64,000 nt of DNA from Archilochus colubris (GCA_023079485.1 CM041083.1:111641554-111705553); one strand, 5' to 3'; shown: positions 26,076 through 40,433, counted from the stretch's first letter. Numbers and translations: made by a program. The notes: generated by a model not told the origin, from the sequence alone.

Positions 26076-29000
26076 ATCCCAGAGGATGCACCTTCCAGAT
26101 CATTCTAGATCTAGCATCTTGATGCCAGCAGGATTGCTGGGCTCCGCACAGGCCCTGCAGTAGGCATGAAGTTCCTGCATTTTCTGATTATTTTGACAGC
26201 ATCCCTACACACCTGCTGGGTTGACTGCTTTCTCCCACACAACCTTAATGCAAGTTTCAGAAGCACTGAAAGCTTCCTTTTGGCCAAACTGGACCTGAAA
26301 GGTGTCCTTTCCAGATGACTGCTTTCCACCAGGCAACCCCATAAAGAAAATTTTCATTTTAAGCAGAAGCACAACAGTAAGCTCTCTCCAACAATAAAAC
26401 TCCAGTCACACGAACTGAGGTTACTCACAGGTAGATTACATATTGTTACAATATTTTCCCCTAACACATTCCATGATGTAAAATAAAAAGGCAAGATTTG
26501 CTCCCAGCAGAGTTAAATACTGAGTGTGAAATACCACATGAAAGAAAAGGAGAGATTCTTGTGATCAGGTACTCATAATCAATGCACATAGCCAAAATGC
26601 AACCTTAATTACTATCAGTGGGTGGAAGTTTCCTGAATGTTAAATTACCTGCAGCAATTATGAACTACGGAGTAACCTGTTTACAGCTTCCTGAAATTAT
26701 CATCACATAATTTGGCAATCTGCCATATTTTATTTCATTAAAAATTTAATGTACCATAACATAATAGCCATAATAAAGCTGTCAAGGGCTACTCAGTGCT
26801 ATTTACTTAGATATCATCTGTTTATTATCTCTCAAAACCAACAGCCATACAGAAAGGAAACCTAGAGACTAACATGTCATAGGAGAAACAGCAATATAAA
26901 GAGCTCTTTCTTTCCCCTGCACAGCGCCCAAACCCAGATCTATCCATTTGTTTCATAGTGAAAATTATGCACAGAAAATACCTAATAATCTTTCTGAGGA
27001 CCTTAAGTGCTTGCTCAAGTATAGCACACATAGATGGGACGAAACATAACTTGGCTCAATCTGGTAATAATTACTGGTATCTTAGGCTATTTATAACATT
27101 AACAACGCCAATGAATTCTGTCATAATTTTCAAGTTACAATCTGGAAGATGATGCTCTTCTCCCAGGATACCTTCATAATTCAATACTGAAGAATTTGAA
27201 GAAATTTCAGTAGATGGAACTCATACAAAATCAAAATACCATGGACTATATGCGAAGGTATTGGCTGATTAGTTAATCCCTCCAATTATATCTCTACAGC
27301 ACCAGCCAAAAATGGGGTAATCTTGTAGCTGTGCTCTTAGCAGGCACTGTGTTCTCAGAGTTTTCATCAAGTATTTAGGAGTCATCTATAAACCCAACTG
27401 TTCTACTTAAAGCAGGAGGGTTGATTTTCTTCAAACAGCTACCAGCTCAAGTACTGACATGCACGATGCCTGCTTAAGTTTTTAGGCAGATGAAGTGCTA
27501 AAAGATGTAGGGTTTTGGAAGAAACAAGTGCAGATTGCCACTTACAAGTGTAGGTGGAACTACAGTACCAACATCAACAGCATTAGGTGTGATTTGCAAG
27601 ATAACAGTACTAATGGAGCTGAGACTAGCAAAGAAACCACTCCCTGGTGCCAGTGGATTTAATGCACTAAACTTCCCTGTGTTTCTAACAAATGTCCTCA
27701 GTGCTACTAAAAAATGCTGAAGTAATTTAACATACTTAAATGTATATTAAAGATAGACTTACTGAGTAGCACATTAGGTAGGATATTTTTCCTACTTGGG
27801 ATTTGTTTTCTGGCTTTTATGTATCAAGAAAATAGATAAAATTACATTATGTTTTTGTGCATCACTAAGTTATTGAAATCGCAGTGACAGAGCATTTTAT
27901 TTGCAGAACATTCAATGACAATTTCACAAATGGGGCGAATAAACCGAGACATTGCAAAACAATGCATTAAGTTTTCAAGTACTAAGGGATAACTAAACAC
28001 TGTTTCAGTGCTCAGACAGCTCAAGGAAGCATTAGTTGATAAGTTTTTTTGTAATTTATAATATTCATAGTTTTACTCTTCAAGCTTTCAAGCAAGGGAA
28101 TATATGCTGGATGTACTCTATTTACACACAGTATTTCTCTGAGTTTTAGCATAATGTATCAAACAGAAGACAACACATATAGATATATGTACTGAAGAAA
28201 TCTGAAGGGAACCCACAGTAAAATAAAATACCTGTAAAAAAATGCCAACACAAAACCACAAAAAACCACTTTTACTTAAAACAATTCTGTTGACATCATC
28301 ATTTTACCCTGGGTTGGACATAAACCATATACGTGATTTACAGTAAGAATTCCTTCTGGTTAAATGTGCTGCATAGCTGCACCAGTACAGATTTCCAAGG
28401 GTAACCAGGCAAACCAGTCCATTTTCTGCAGTTCCAGGCTAGGATCAACTGTTTATGCTATGGCATCTTTAAAACAGAATACTAGCTAAAAGTGAAAAGC
28501 AACTACTAATTTGACTTTCAAATTTATATCCAGAAATATCATCTCAGACATAAAAACATTACAGCAGTTATACCAGAACCTCCATGCAACTTCACTATCA
28601 GATCCACACCAGTCATTTCTCAGAACACACGTGCAGGTTTTCCTACTCTGTCTCTAGGTGCAAATGGAAAGTGTAAAGGAAGGAAGAAGAGCAGAGGTTG
28701 TCATCCTCTACCTGAAGCACCCCACAGAGAGACTACACAACTACACAACTAGCAGTAGAAAAACTCAAGACTTTTAAGGCCTACACCTGGATTTGGGAAC
28801 AAAGTCTAAAACGTAGTTCATGTTTTAGGCTACACTAAGGTGTGGGCTAAAATGAGGGTACAAGGATACTTAAATTCCAGTTAGCAACCAGAGACATCTG
28901 TGTTACTGGAACAACCACAGCTCAGCTGAATGGGTTTGAAATAAAAAATTTTTCTACACTAGTGGATATTAAGACAATGATGCTACATTATCACAACTGA

Positions 29001-29683
29001 ATCTAGTAACTAGTTTACAGTTTTAACTTAAAATAGTCAAACCTGAGACTAAAATGACTCATAGTAAATGCTTGGATTCTGTCATCCATCTTCTTTCCTC
29101 TTCAGTCTAAATGGGCCCATTGTAGTCATTGTTACTGCATCAGTAAAAAATATCTTTACCTTGTCTCTACATCTGGTATAAAAGATTTCCTGGTTACTAT
29201 GAGTGTCTCTAGACCCTTCAGTATTCTATCATGTACATGAATTCATCCAGATGTTGGAAACTCTGAGCAAAAGAAGAATGGCAAATCTTTCCAGGCCAAG
29301 TCCTGAGCTTAGGGAGCTATAATGCTTTCAGTATCTGGACAAGCTCACCCATCCCCATACATCACTGAACTGGGCAATGTAGGCTCCTTCTTACAAGCTT
29401 CAGTAATAGCAGTGTTACTAATGGCTGATCATCCAGAGAGTTGGCCCTGGACTCCACATGTTCTTCATGTGCCACCTACTACATCCATCAAAAGTCTTCT
29501 TGAAAGACTCTGTGTGGGAATGACTGCAGACCTGCCAATGCCCAGGGGCATAACAGTTGCTGCCCCAACCTTAATTTCTCTGCTTTTTATTTGTTATGGT
29601 AATGATGCCATGAAAAACTGGACTCTTTGATAGGTTTTCACCACAACACTTTTTCCAATATTTGCTTTATTATTTTCAGCTAA
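26076..29683. other. Unassigned AT-rich sequence
   Basis: No gene or repeat family recognised. Frames of 60-102 codons (for example 29322-29630 plus) have no domain, no transcription signals and no splice context. Confidence 0.5.
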
Positions 29684-29704
29684 TTTTTTTTTTTTTTTTT
29701 TTTT
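29684..29704. repeat. Homopolymer T run, 21 bp
   Basis: Uninterrupted T's after GCTAA. No retroelement body is recognised on its right side that would make this an antisense poly-A tail. Confidence 0.95.
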
Positions 29705-32700
29705 CCCAAACCAACTTATTAAAATGCATCCTCAGAGACAGGTCAGGCATGATTGCATCATTCCATCCTTCATGCTGATATCATTAGAAGGGATGTGCTA
29801 TCATTACTGCCCATAATTTATGAAAAGGCTTTTAAAAAACTCTCCAAAAGCACATCGACACTTACGAACATGCTCTGGCGATAATTTCAGCTCTTACAAA
29901 GGCTTAATTTAATCTGAAACTTGTACTTGAAGGGAAAAGGCTCAAAATAGTAGCTTCTCACACCACAGCAGATGGTCCAGACAATAAAAAAGGCAGAACT
30001 ATTTGAGGAACGTGAGTTGTTCACTGATACAGACAGACAGTTATTAACAGTGCAATGAAAATGGTATTTCACTGGAATAAACTAATTTGTAAAGCATACT
30101 TTGAAAGCTTAATATGGAATAATCTTCACTTTTTTCCCCCTCCTTCAACAAAGGGTTCTGAACCTGCCCAAATCACCTTTTTTTAAAGAGAAATTTATGT
30201 TTCAAAATACTTCAATTTTAAAATCTAAGATAACTGTAATAATTGATTTAAATAGTGTGTGGGGAAAACTTGGAATTACACACAAACAAACCAGCACAGT
30301 GGAGATATATGTTCTGTAGACAACTTGTTACAGGACGAGAGAAAAAACTTTAAATAGCAATTTTCCAGGACACACAGATTATTTCCTATTTCAAATGAAT
30401 GGTTAATGTAACAAAGGAAAGAGGGGAAATGATCATGATAAAGAGCAAAATACCTAACTGGAAAATCATACTTAAATATTGAATTTACATCATTAACAAC
30501 CAGGGGACTTTTTAACATAAAAAGTTATAGTCTGTATCAATGAGTCCTTTAGAAAACCACTTAAAGATGGAAACATTTAAGTGACATCTTAAATTTGCAA
30601 TAGCTGTATAGTTTACTTATTAAATAAGCATATCCTAAATTATATATATATCTTTCCTAACTTATAATTAATTGAACAAACCACATTCTTTTAGCACTGT
30701 TTCTTAGGAATTTTCTTAATCCTCAGGTTCTGTCAGTAGGCTTCTCTACAATTATTCTAATATGAACTTATCTCTGTTGATAACCAGCTGAAAAGACAAT
30801 ACTCCAAATGAAATTCCACATTGCTTCACATACAGGATTCTAATGTTTTCATCTCTGTTTTGGAAATATAACATCTGTTCTTTGTGCTTTGGATGAGTAT
30901 TTACTGACTTTCTGGATATCTAACAGTCTAGGCTATCTGATGTCTGAAAGTCACAGGATTTCTGGAGTTAAAAAAAACCAGCAACTGGAACATTATCCCT
31001 TGGGGAGTTGAATGGCCTTGTTGCTTTAGAAGCCTAGAAATTGTCTTCACATATCCTCCCTAATGACTACCTGTTAGTCACTGAAAAGCATTTTAATTCC
31101 TTTTGTAGGTTCAAATCCTGTGACACCAAAATCACTGAGTTCCATTATTTCAAAGGAAACTTCAGCATTCCATGGCTCCTAAGCTTTGGCTAGCAGTAAA
31201 TACACACAATAATTCTTGCATCTAATGAGAAAGCAATCACTGGGACAAGGAATTGCAGTACTTCCAAATAAACAGTTCCCATTACATGCTAATCACATTG
31301 TAATTGCTAACCAGCCACTACCAAAAAAGAACAGACTACAAAAGCAGAAAATAGAATTCGTGAAGCAGAAGTTTCAGTTTATCATTCCTTTATGTTTCAT
31401 TTCCATTAGGTCTTATCTGACCTGCAACTGTTTGAAATGCATTAGGTCACAGAAGACTCAGAGCCTTTGGGCTGGGTGATCTATAAAAAATGAACCTGAG
31501 AAATGCTTCACATCCCAGTAAGCCAAGGCAAAACTTTGGGTTTTCATTACCTCAGTCATGTTTTAGGGGTTCAAAAATCTGTCTTCCCTATTGCTCTCAG
31601 CTTAAGATGCTCAAAGAGGCTTATGCCCAACCTGTGCTTTTTATAGCTATAGCACCAAATCACTGACACTGCACATCTTCCAGGTCTGAGCCAGCGTGAT
31701 GAGGCAAAGGCTCTTTAATTCTGGCACAGTATTAGTGTAACTCACTCAGACTTGCAACTTTATGCAGTAAGGTAGGGACCAAAAATTCACCTTTCTGTGC
31801 TTTGGAAAGACATCAAAACCCTCTCTGCCCAAGCAATGCTACAGGAGAAGGAAGTTTTCAGGAGAACAAAGTAAAACAAAAAATAAAGTTTCAACCCTGT
31901 CCTTTCTACCCAGATGCAAATTATTTCTACCCAAATGCAGATTCTATCTGAACACTCAAAAGCTCTTCTAGCCCACAGATGACCTTAGAAAGATTTTTCA
32001 TTTCAAGCACATCCACTCTGTTAGCAACCTCAGAAACCTTCTTTCTGTTCAAGTTCTGAATGGTGGACTATGGCAATTAGTAGGGAGGCAGGTGGGAAGT
32101 GAAGTCGTCTGCCCCTGGGGAGAAGGAAAATGCACTTGAGGGCAAAGGAGCCTGCAGGAGGGAGGCTCAAGGAAGGTGATAGAGGGCAAGAGGTTAACTT
32201 CACTGTATGTACTTGAGGGCATTTGGCCTTTGGGTTCCTCATTGACGATTACCTTAAAGCATAATATAATAATTCAGATATTCTACAGGAAACAGGAACA
32301 GATTGGTAAAAGGCAACCCCAATCAGTACATCTGTCTACTTCTGACCCCTAGTTTTACAATTTATTACAAGCATCTCATATGTATTCTTCCAACAGTATA
32401 TAGATTTTCTAAATTCCTTTGCTTTTACTTGAAAGATTTTTGATGTAAAATTTAAAGAAATTCCAAATCTAACCACTGCTAAAAGTCACTTTCAAAGACA
32501 CTCATTTTGGGAGAGACAGCAGTTGACTTATGAAATTTTAGCCAGGTTTCTAAAAGTTCTTCAATACCACAAAATACAACTTCATAGAAAAACTAAGCAG
32601 TTATTTAAATTATTCTTACATGAAAGCACATTCTATAAAATTAATGATGTCTCAAGTTATTAGCTTCTACAATCTATTCTACAGCAGCAGTAACTCTTAA

Positions 32701-35700
32701 AAATGGCTTTATGAAGTATAGATATTATAACTCTGCCTCTGTTATCTTCCTCTGGCAATTGTCAACAAGAGGACATTTCTTTATTAATTAGGCAGAATTT
32801 GAGAAAGCTCTCCAGCTTCCACTAAAAAAAGAGGAATTTTCCCTCACCAGAAATGGGCATACTATAACCATGCAACAAAACTACAGAAAACATTTACTCA
32901 CACATAGGACTATGAGAGGAACATGTACGATCAGGAGTAAAGTCAGAGCCTAAGAGGGAATGGATGCTCCTTTCATTCATTGACAGAATGTCGTTTGCTA
33001 AAACACACTTACTCTTATATTCATGTGTTACATTTCTATGGCATTTCCAAGTTTAGTTGTGCTAGAAGCAGGCATAAACTGTTATCTCAGGCTTACATTA
33101 AGGAACTCTTTTTTAATTTCACTTGCAAACTGTCCATCCCTCTCCCTCTGATTTTTACTGGCATCTAGTGGTAAAGTACTGTTTTTGTTATAAATGCATA
33201 TTCTTTACTGGTCAAAACAAGAGTTCATCCGTGATAAAATGCAGATTCTGGAAAATTAAGGGTTAAGAGAACTGGAGTTAAACCTGAGTTTATAGTTCTG
33301 ATGCTGTCACTAGGCAACAAGTAACTTGCTGCAGCCAGCTCTTTTCAACCTCTGCTTCCTAATGAATGGTCTGCAGGCTGGCTTAGAGATATGTTCAGTC
33401 TTTTCTCACTTCCCCACCATAACCTATAACAAAACAAAAAACTCAAAACCCAAGATTGATACTGAAATTGCAGATGCAACATGCTGGAAGGGGTTAAAAC
33501 CAGACTGGATTTGTAAAACAGGGACAACTGTGGAGCTCCTATGTTTTAGCCATGTTTCAAGAAAATGCTGTAGCTCTAAGTCAAATAAAAAAAGAGAAGA
33601 GGAAAAAGAAAATCAAGAGCAAATGTCATCTGACTATTCTGAGCAGTTTTGAGCTTGTAATTACTGAACAGTGCTTTTCCAAAGACACTTTAAAACTCAA
33701 TTCAAAGCTCTTCATGCCTTTTTAAATCAGAAATTTAGTCATGTTATTTTCTGTGGCTTGACACTCTTGAATTACCTGTTCTAAGAAATTAAAACATGAC
33801 CCTGATTTAAACAGTTATTTCTGTAAAGTTGTCTTGTAGACAGTATATTATTTTCAGTAAAATAAAAACATTGGGATGAACTAAAGCAAATTTCATAATA
33901 CTGTTTTGCAAGCCATCTGTTTAACTACACAAAACTTTTTACAAACAAGAACAAATGACTCTTATATTCCATAGGAATTTTGCAAAATTTGATCAATCAT
34001 CAATTCAGTGAAAATAAATCAGTGCTGTGCAATCATGAAGACTTTTTTTTCTTCATTTAATCAACATAATATCATATATGTCTTTTATTTATGTGGTCCA
34101 AGAGACTACATGTTTTCGGATTCACCATTTGCAGTTCTTTATCATAAATATGAATTCTGCTGTCATTAATTCTACATCCCAGCATCCATACGACCAGAAC
34201 ACATTTGACAAGCGGAGGTATTTATTTTATTTGAAGACAAGTCCTTGTATATTTGGCAAACTTGGTATTTCACAGCAAGTACAAAAGTATGAGCATATTG
34301 CACTACGTTGTCAGAACAGCAGTCTTGTCTAGTTATGAATACACACAAGATGACCTGTGCCCTACGAGCTTGCAATTGCAGCACATTTTCCCCAGAGGTA
34401 AAATTCAGACACACAAAAGCTAATTTCACACTTCATGTAAAACTAGTCACTCTGTTGTCCTGGCTAAGATACGGCATGATTCTCTTTGCTTTTTACAAAG
34501 CATATCAAAGATTTAATTAATAAGGCTACTCTCAGAATAGAGATTGAAAGCTATTTCCACTGAGGTCCTAATTCGTCACTGTTCAGTGTTTCCTGCAGGT
34601 TTTGCATTTCAGCTCAGCTCAGCACTGCTAGGTCTTTACTGCAAGAAGGTTTTCATTTTTGCAGACAATAAGCTTTATTTCCTCCTTTGAAAGAACTTTT
34701 TAGCCTATTTTCATGCATACTGCCACTCAGGGCTAAAGCCTTCCCTTCATATGCTGCACAAGCAGCAAATTGTTAATCTTCATCTGCTCCATACAACAAT
34801 AGGTGCCTGTGCACTCATTAGAGCCTGGAAAAATTTTAACAAAGGAATAACAAAAGAGTATGGAAGCAGCTGCCATGTTCCAGTAACACTACCTTCTGTG
34901 TCTGTGGAGCTGAAATTAATTTCAGCCACAAAGGAACATGTATTCCCAGCTTGGTGATCTTTCTTTACAGACAAAAAACAAATAATCAGGTGTAGAGAGA
35001 ATGAATGGTTACATTTATTTAGTATTTATTTATTTAGATTGCACACAGCCCTCCAGACTTTTTTTAAGATCAAGGGAGAACAGTAGATCAAATCAGTGGG
35101 TTCTAGATCAGTCATCCAACTAAAAATCTTGGGTAGCTTCTTGAATGTCTTCAAGAAATTTAACCTTTCCTTGGAGGTGCAGTTTGTAGTCAAGACAGCT
35201 TGTTTCATGCAGCAGACACAGATTTTCAGAGCAGCCGAAAACCTCGCAGTGCTCAACAATAAATTTATGCCCAAGGAGAGCATATCATAAGGATAGAATA
35301 CATCAGAGTTAGAATTTTGTAACTTAGAGGTGATAAAGCTGAGCTTTACCTAGGTATAGTGATAACATCCCATATGCCCATGCTGGATCAAATGGTACTT
35401 GCTCTAGGAGGAAGTACTTCTGAGACGAAGGAGACCCACTGCATTTCAGTCTCAGCTGGTTCACCCCCATTTGGACCTCCAGTTCAGACAGCCATAAGGA
35501 AATCATAAAGGGTAGAGGATAGGATAGAATCAGGGCAAAGGAAATTGTAGTCAAATATCCACCAAGTCTAAGCTCTGTTTTCCTCTAAACATGCACCTGC
35601 CCCATGAGGAGGAGAAATGCAACCTTTCATACCTAATATGCCAACTTTACACAGAGTGAAAAAACTGTCTTGGTTTGAGGAATGAACTAACTTTCTTGTA

Positions 35701-36553
35701 GAGAAAGTTCATAATATGCATGTAACTCTCTTACTGAACACTTGTGCTTGCATAGTAAATGTTGCAAAGGAGCATGATAGTATTTTTTTAACTGCCTGAG
35801 GCATAAAACATCTGTGACTGTTCTTCCACACTGTCACAGCACTGACAACTTCCTAGCTATGGGATCATCCCTCCATGAGAAAGAAGGATGAATCACAGGG
35901 AACGTGCTACCAGGAGATTTCATTTTCCTCCCCAGCTCAATTAGGAAACCTCTGCTTTTTCCTCTCAGTGTGCTCCTTTTATCTTGTCTTACTTCTGACT
36001 GCTCCACTGCTCCACTGTCTCTGAATGCTGAGACACTGAGTGTCCCCCCAGGTAGTTACTTCAGGGATGAAGACAAACATGACCCACAGACATTTAGGGA
36101 CAAGTCTATCCCGTTATCTGCAGGAACACCTCAGGTGCTGGGTTGCTGCTGCCTGGATCACAAAACAACCCCACTCATAAATGCAAACAAATACAGCCCT
36201 TGTACAGATGCTGGGGAGGAACAGAATCAAAACAACAATTTTTAACAGAACAAAGACTAAGGAAAAAATGTTTGCTTTTGAAATACAACATCTCTTGCTT
36301 GCTTCTCAAAGGCCTACAGTAATTAATGATAAATAGCAACTTAAATGTATTTTGTTTTATTTGCAACATTGAAAGCTTCTATTTTCTTCCACTGAGGGGG
36401 CACAATGTGTTTCTTTCCAGCAGGAAGAAAATTGGTCTGTGATTATAATGACATCATGCTGCCTCTCACAGATTGTTACAAGTCTAAGAGCTTGGGAAGG
36501 AAGAAGGGCATATGAAGTACAGCACATCCTTTCAGCTGTTTAAATAAAAATTC
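29705..36553. other. Unassigned AT-rich sequence
   Basis: Nearly 7 kb without a recognisable gene, RNA or repeat family. The two longest frames (33326-33652 and 35904-36245, both plus) show no homology that I recognise and end in low-complexity Lys/Glu-rich or Asn-rich stretches, as chance frames do. Confidence 0.5.
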
Positions 36554-36570
36554 CTATATATATATATATG
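36554..36570. repeat. Short (TA)n microsatellite
   Basis: About eight TA units, followed by TGCATGTAC. Confidence 0.9.
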
Positions 36571-37005
36571 CATGTACAAAAAGTAAGGAGTATATGAACC
36601 TTTTTGAACTCTCTATCCTGTAGCAAAAACACATATAAACATTGGAACCATAAGAAATATTTGTGATTTTTAGTTTGATATCCTTCTGTAAAGTGGAAAC
36701 AAGCCAAAGCAAGGATCCAAACACGTTTGGAGGAAAATTATAAACACAGTAATGTTCAAAATTTACAGTCTAATTTCATTACCATATTTTTCCACATTCT
36801 ATGCTAAAAAGTATTTGATTGCTTACAGTTACATTATCTTATACTGAGTGAGAACTGTTTTCATGTTTTGCTTTTTATTCATGTTTCATTTCTAGAATTA
36901 AAATACTGATGTAACAAAGCATGCAGGTATCCAACAATTTGAGTCCATGTCATGGAAAACTAGAATAGTTATATTCAACTGTGCTTCACAGATGAGCAAT
37001 ACTAT

Positions 37006-37265
37006 TCACAGAATATCACAGAATTGTCATGGTTAGAAAAGACCTCTAAGATCACCAAGTCCAACCGTCAACATCCCCATACACACACTATAAAATAAGT
37101 AAAATATATTTATCAATATCTGTATCATGATGCCCATTCAAGCTTGTCCTGGATGGCCTCATCTACATGTTTTTTAAACACGTCCAGGGATGGTGCCTCC
37201 ACCATCTCTGTGGGCAGTCCATTCCAACTCTTACTCTCTCAGTAAAGAAATTCTTCCTAATATCT
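37006..37265 (-). mobile_element. CR1 LINE 3' fragment, antisense
   Basis: The left edge carries two antisense terminal octamers (TCACAGAAT, ATCACAGAAT). These are followed by the mirrored CR1 3'-UTR ('agacctctaagatcaccaag', then TCCAACCGTCAAC) and, further right, the antisense end of ORF2: 'acgtccagggatggtgcctc', 'caccatctctgtgggcagtc', and 'cagtaaagaaattcttccta'. The latter correspond to the FFTERV...HWN.LP...SP.L..F motifs of the CR1 C-terminus. About 60 bp in the middle (37080-37135) is diverged or replaced by A/T-rich sequence. The copy is 5'-truncated near 37265 and carries no usable frame. Confidence 0.88.
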
Positions 37266-38689
37266 TCTAAATATCTATTAAACATCTAAATCTATTAGTA
37301 AAATCTATCTGCATTTTATGGTCTTTGGAACTAAGAACATAGTGTTCATACATTTTGGGTCCTCCTTAGACAATGGAAAGCAATGGGTATTCAGAACATA
37401 TGCTATGGAGTAATTGGTGGATGCTGACTTTCATCACAGTGAGGGAAGACCACTTGCAGGAAACCTGTGACAGTTCACCAACCCTCCTCATTCCTGCCTC
37501 CTTCAGCGAGGACTATTTCATGACCCTTTGAGGTCATCTGCCCCTTCCTTCCACCACTAGTCAGTTCTTGTGATTCATGTCCCTTATATTTAGGGCAGCA
37601 TAATTCGATTCAATGCTTAAATCTTCCTCCAAGCTACACCAGTACACTGAGGAGTGATGGCTTTGAGCTCTTTTTCCTGGGAGTCCAGCAGTCTTGTTGT
37701 CATCCTCAAACTTACAGCATGGAACTCCTTTACAAAAGACTGAAGCAAAGCCTCATCCACCAAGGAATTGCTAGAGATCATCACTTAACACTGCAGGATT
37801 CAGTGCATTGCTTCTTTACACTTTGCTGTTATTTGGGAAAAGATTTTATTGCCAAGAAATGAAATAGTACATATATATTTCATGAAACTGCTTAAGCAGT
37901 ACCAGACAAGTTGCTTTCATGTCCAAAGTTTCAACACTTTTGAGAAAAAGAGTTTTGTCAGGTAGGAGTCAAAATATTAGCCTATCATTTGTGGCTGAAG
38001 GATCCAGAGAGTTTTTCTCAGAGTCATTATTGGTCAGATTATTTCTTCAAGGTCATTATTAAGTGATTTTACAAGTCTCCAAATATAGAAATAAACTACG
38101 TTGTTTTTTTTTAATTCTGATTTCTGTCAGGAGAAATTTAGAAAATTTAGAAAAGAGCTTTACAACTGCACAGACTGTCCTAGGAAGAATTCCAGACATG
38201 CTGTAAGACAATATCTGAGCTCACCCTCACTTTTAAACTCCCTGTTGTCCAAATTCAAAAATCTGCCAAGGAAAATCTTAGTTTTATATATTGCAATGCC
38301 AATATATAAATCAAATGCTCAAACAATGAGGCAAGCTGAAGAATTGTCACTGATAACATTCTGTCAGCAGTTTGCACCTCTCTATATTCAAAAGCCTTGC
38401 ATGCTTCAGTGAATCACAACTGAGCTGATATTACTGGGAAAGATCAGTAACCTCTCAAGCCATGAAGAAATTGATGATTTAGCTGTGATGCATAGAAACA
38501 GCACAATCCAAAACCAGGTTGGGACTGACACAAAAACTGGAAAAACTAGCATCGCATTTTCCCCACCTCTGTCAGCTGCGATATCCTAGTTCCCATCCAA
38601 GGGAAATACAATATCCAAGTCCTGAGGCAGCTGAGGCATAAATGAATACATAAAAGCTGAATTTGGAGGGAAAATCTCACTGGGCATGG
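37266..38689. other. Unassigned sequence between CR1 copies
   Basis: No feature recognised. A slightly GC-richer section at about 37430-37740 may be an old repeat. The 103-codon plus frame at 38101-38412 is not supported by any signal. Confidence 0.45.
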
Positions 38690-39188
38690 GTGTGAGGACA
38701 CCAGTCAGGCTATATTTGCAACTGGTTCTTAAAAGAGTAGTCCAGTCTATCATCAGGGCAACCAGGCTGGTGAAGGGACTCGAGCACAGACCCTATGAGG
38801 AGAGGCTGAGGGAGCTGGGGCTGAAGAAGAGGAGGCTCAGGGGAGACCTCATCACTCTCTACAACTCTCTGAAAGGAGGGTGTAGCCAGGGGGCGGTTGG
38901 TCTCTTTTCCCAGATTACTTTCAACAAGACAAGAGGGCACGGTCTTAAGTTGTGCCAGGTGAAGTTTAGGTTGAAGATTAGAAAGAATTTCTTTACAGAG
39001 AGGGTGATCAGACATTGGAATGGGCTGCCCAGGGAAGCAGTGGATTCTCCATCCTTGGAAGTTTTTAAGAAGAGACTGGATGTGGCACTCAGTGCCATGG
39101 TCTGGTAACTGTGGCAGTAGTGGTTCAAGGGTTGGACTTGGTGATCTCTGAGGTCCCTTCCAACCCAGCCAATTCTATGATTGTATGG
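38690..39188 (+). mobile_element. CR1 LINE 3' fragment with open ORF2 C-terminus (copy A)
   Basis: From 38755 the sequence is clearly the 3' end of CR1. A frame of 140 codons (38686-39108) reads through the C-terminal part of ORF2 downstream of the reverse-transcriptase domain, with the motifs [69 protein letters not shown] and a final [11 protein letters not shown] stop. The 3'-UTR holds GGTTGGACTTGGTGATCT and ends at a degenerate ATTCTATG-type repeat near 39187. Upstream of 38755 the match is poor (38690-38754), so the true 5' break is uncertain. Relative to copy B at 48.6 kb it lacks 9 bp at 38820/38821, removing three codons (V-F-S) in frame. This is a non-autonomous fragment, not a host gene. 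Confidence 0.93.
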
Positions 39189-40433
39189 TCAAACCCTGAA
39201 TTTGCAAATCTAATGCTCAAAGTGCTGTTGAGGTTCTGTATAGGTTACAAATACCTTCTCAGTACCACTTCTGGCTGCCATTGCTTTTGGGTGACTGATT
39301 TAGTGCTTAGTTTGCTTTTTTTTCAAGGGCAAGTTTTCACCAGTTTAGTAGTGATGGAACATATGATTTACTTAGTACCTGTTCTGAGGACCTGAAGAAA
39401 ATGAACAGAGAGACAAACTCTTTGAACCTGTGAACTCGTTACAGGCACTAATGTAAATATATATTTTTAAACAGTAGTTCTTCAATCTGTCCTACAAATA
39501 TGCATATTCAGAGCATGGCCATCTGCAAAGGGTGTGATAAAAAATTCCTGGAACACTTTCTTGATGGTCCTGACAGGCATGAAATTTCATAATAAACCAG
39601 AGAGAACATACCTCTGGACATACACTCTATTAAATGATATTAGCTTTTCTGCTAATTGCTGCCAGCACAGGAAGAAAAACTAAATAATCAGCAATCACTA
39701 CCACCAGTCTTTTCTCATCTGCAGCTCTAACTGTGTCATCCAATAAACTGAGATCAATCACTGTACTGAGATCTGCCTTCAGGATCCCAGAAAATAAGTT
39801 TTTCAAAGCAGATCCAGCCTTCTGTGACTCCTTGCTGAACAATTTCCAAATATTTTCAATTTGGTGCAAATTTTTAAAAACACGAAGGCTTTTCTGTTTC
39901 CCCAGAGTGTGCCATTGATTTCAAAACAAAACAGAATTTATACTGAAATGCAGATACCAAAGGGAAAACACAGAAAAACAAAGTATGTTTTCAAAACTGT
40001 ATCTAGTCAAGCCCAGTTCAAATAAAGCCAATTACTCAACTCATAACACTACTCAAATTCACCATATTTCTGAGTTTTTGATTGTAAACGATCATAGTGA
40101 AGTTCAAATTCCAATCAAGATCAAAATCAAGATCCCTTTAAAGCCTGGAAATTATTTTCTACACATGCAAAGGGTTCTTTTTCATGTTTCTTAGAGTTCC
40201 TACAGGTAGTTTTCTATAATTACAGGATGAATAAGGATGAACATGTAGGAAGGCACCCCTCCTTGCAAGTCAGCTGGAAGCCAGTTGTTATAATTTAAAA
40301 ACATTTTCATGCTTCTGCTCTGGAAATGTTTAAGCATTTGTAAACATCCCAAAAAGGCTATGTGGGAAAGGGAGTGATAGCAGATATGGGGGACAGAGAA
40401 TGACAGTTCCAGTCAAAGAAGTACTGAAAAGAA
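39189..40433. other. Unassigned AT-rich sequence
   Basis: No feature recognised between the two CR1 pieces. Confidence 0.5.

Noticed and set aside
35370..35410. Phrase 'cccatgctggatcaaatggt' resembling the antisense tail of ancient CR1
   Set aside because: The following sequence does not continue into the CR1 3'-UTR, so the match is likely chance.
35904..36245. 113-codon plus frame with a hydrophobic start
   Set aside because: It superficially looks like a signal peptide but lacks a promoter, splice sites or any recognised domain, and ends in low-complexity Gln/Asn.
36392..36408. CTCF-like string CCACTGAGGGGGCA
   Set aside because: It has one base too many between CCAC and AGGGGGC compared with the CTCF core, so it is not a good match.
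38710..39128. Antisense frames of 89-101 codons over CR1 copy A
   Set aside because: They mirror the CR1 ORF2 coding strand; the same pattern recurs over copy B at 48738-49177.
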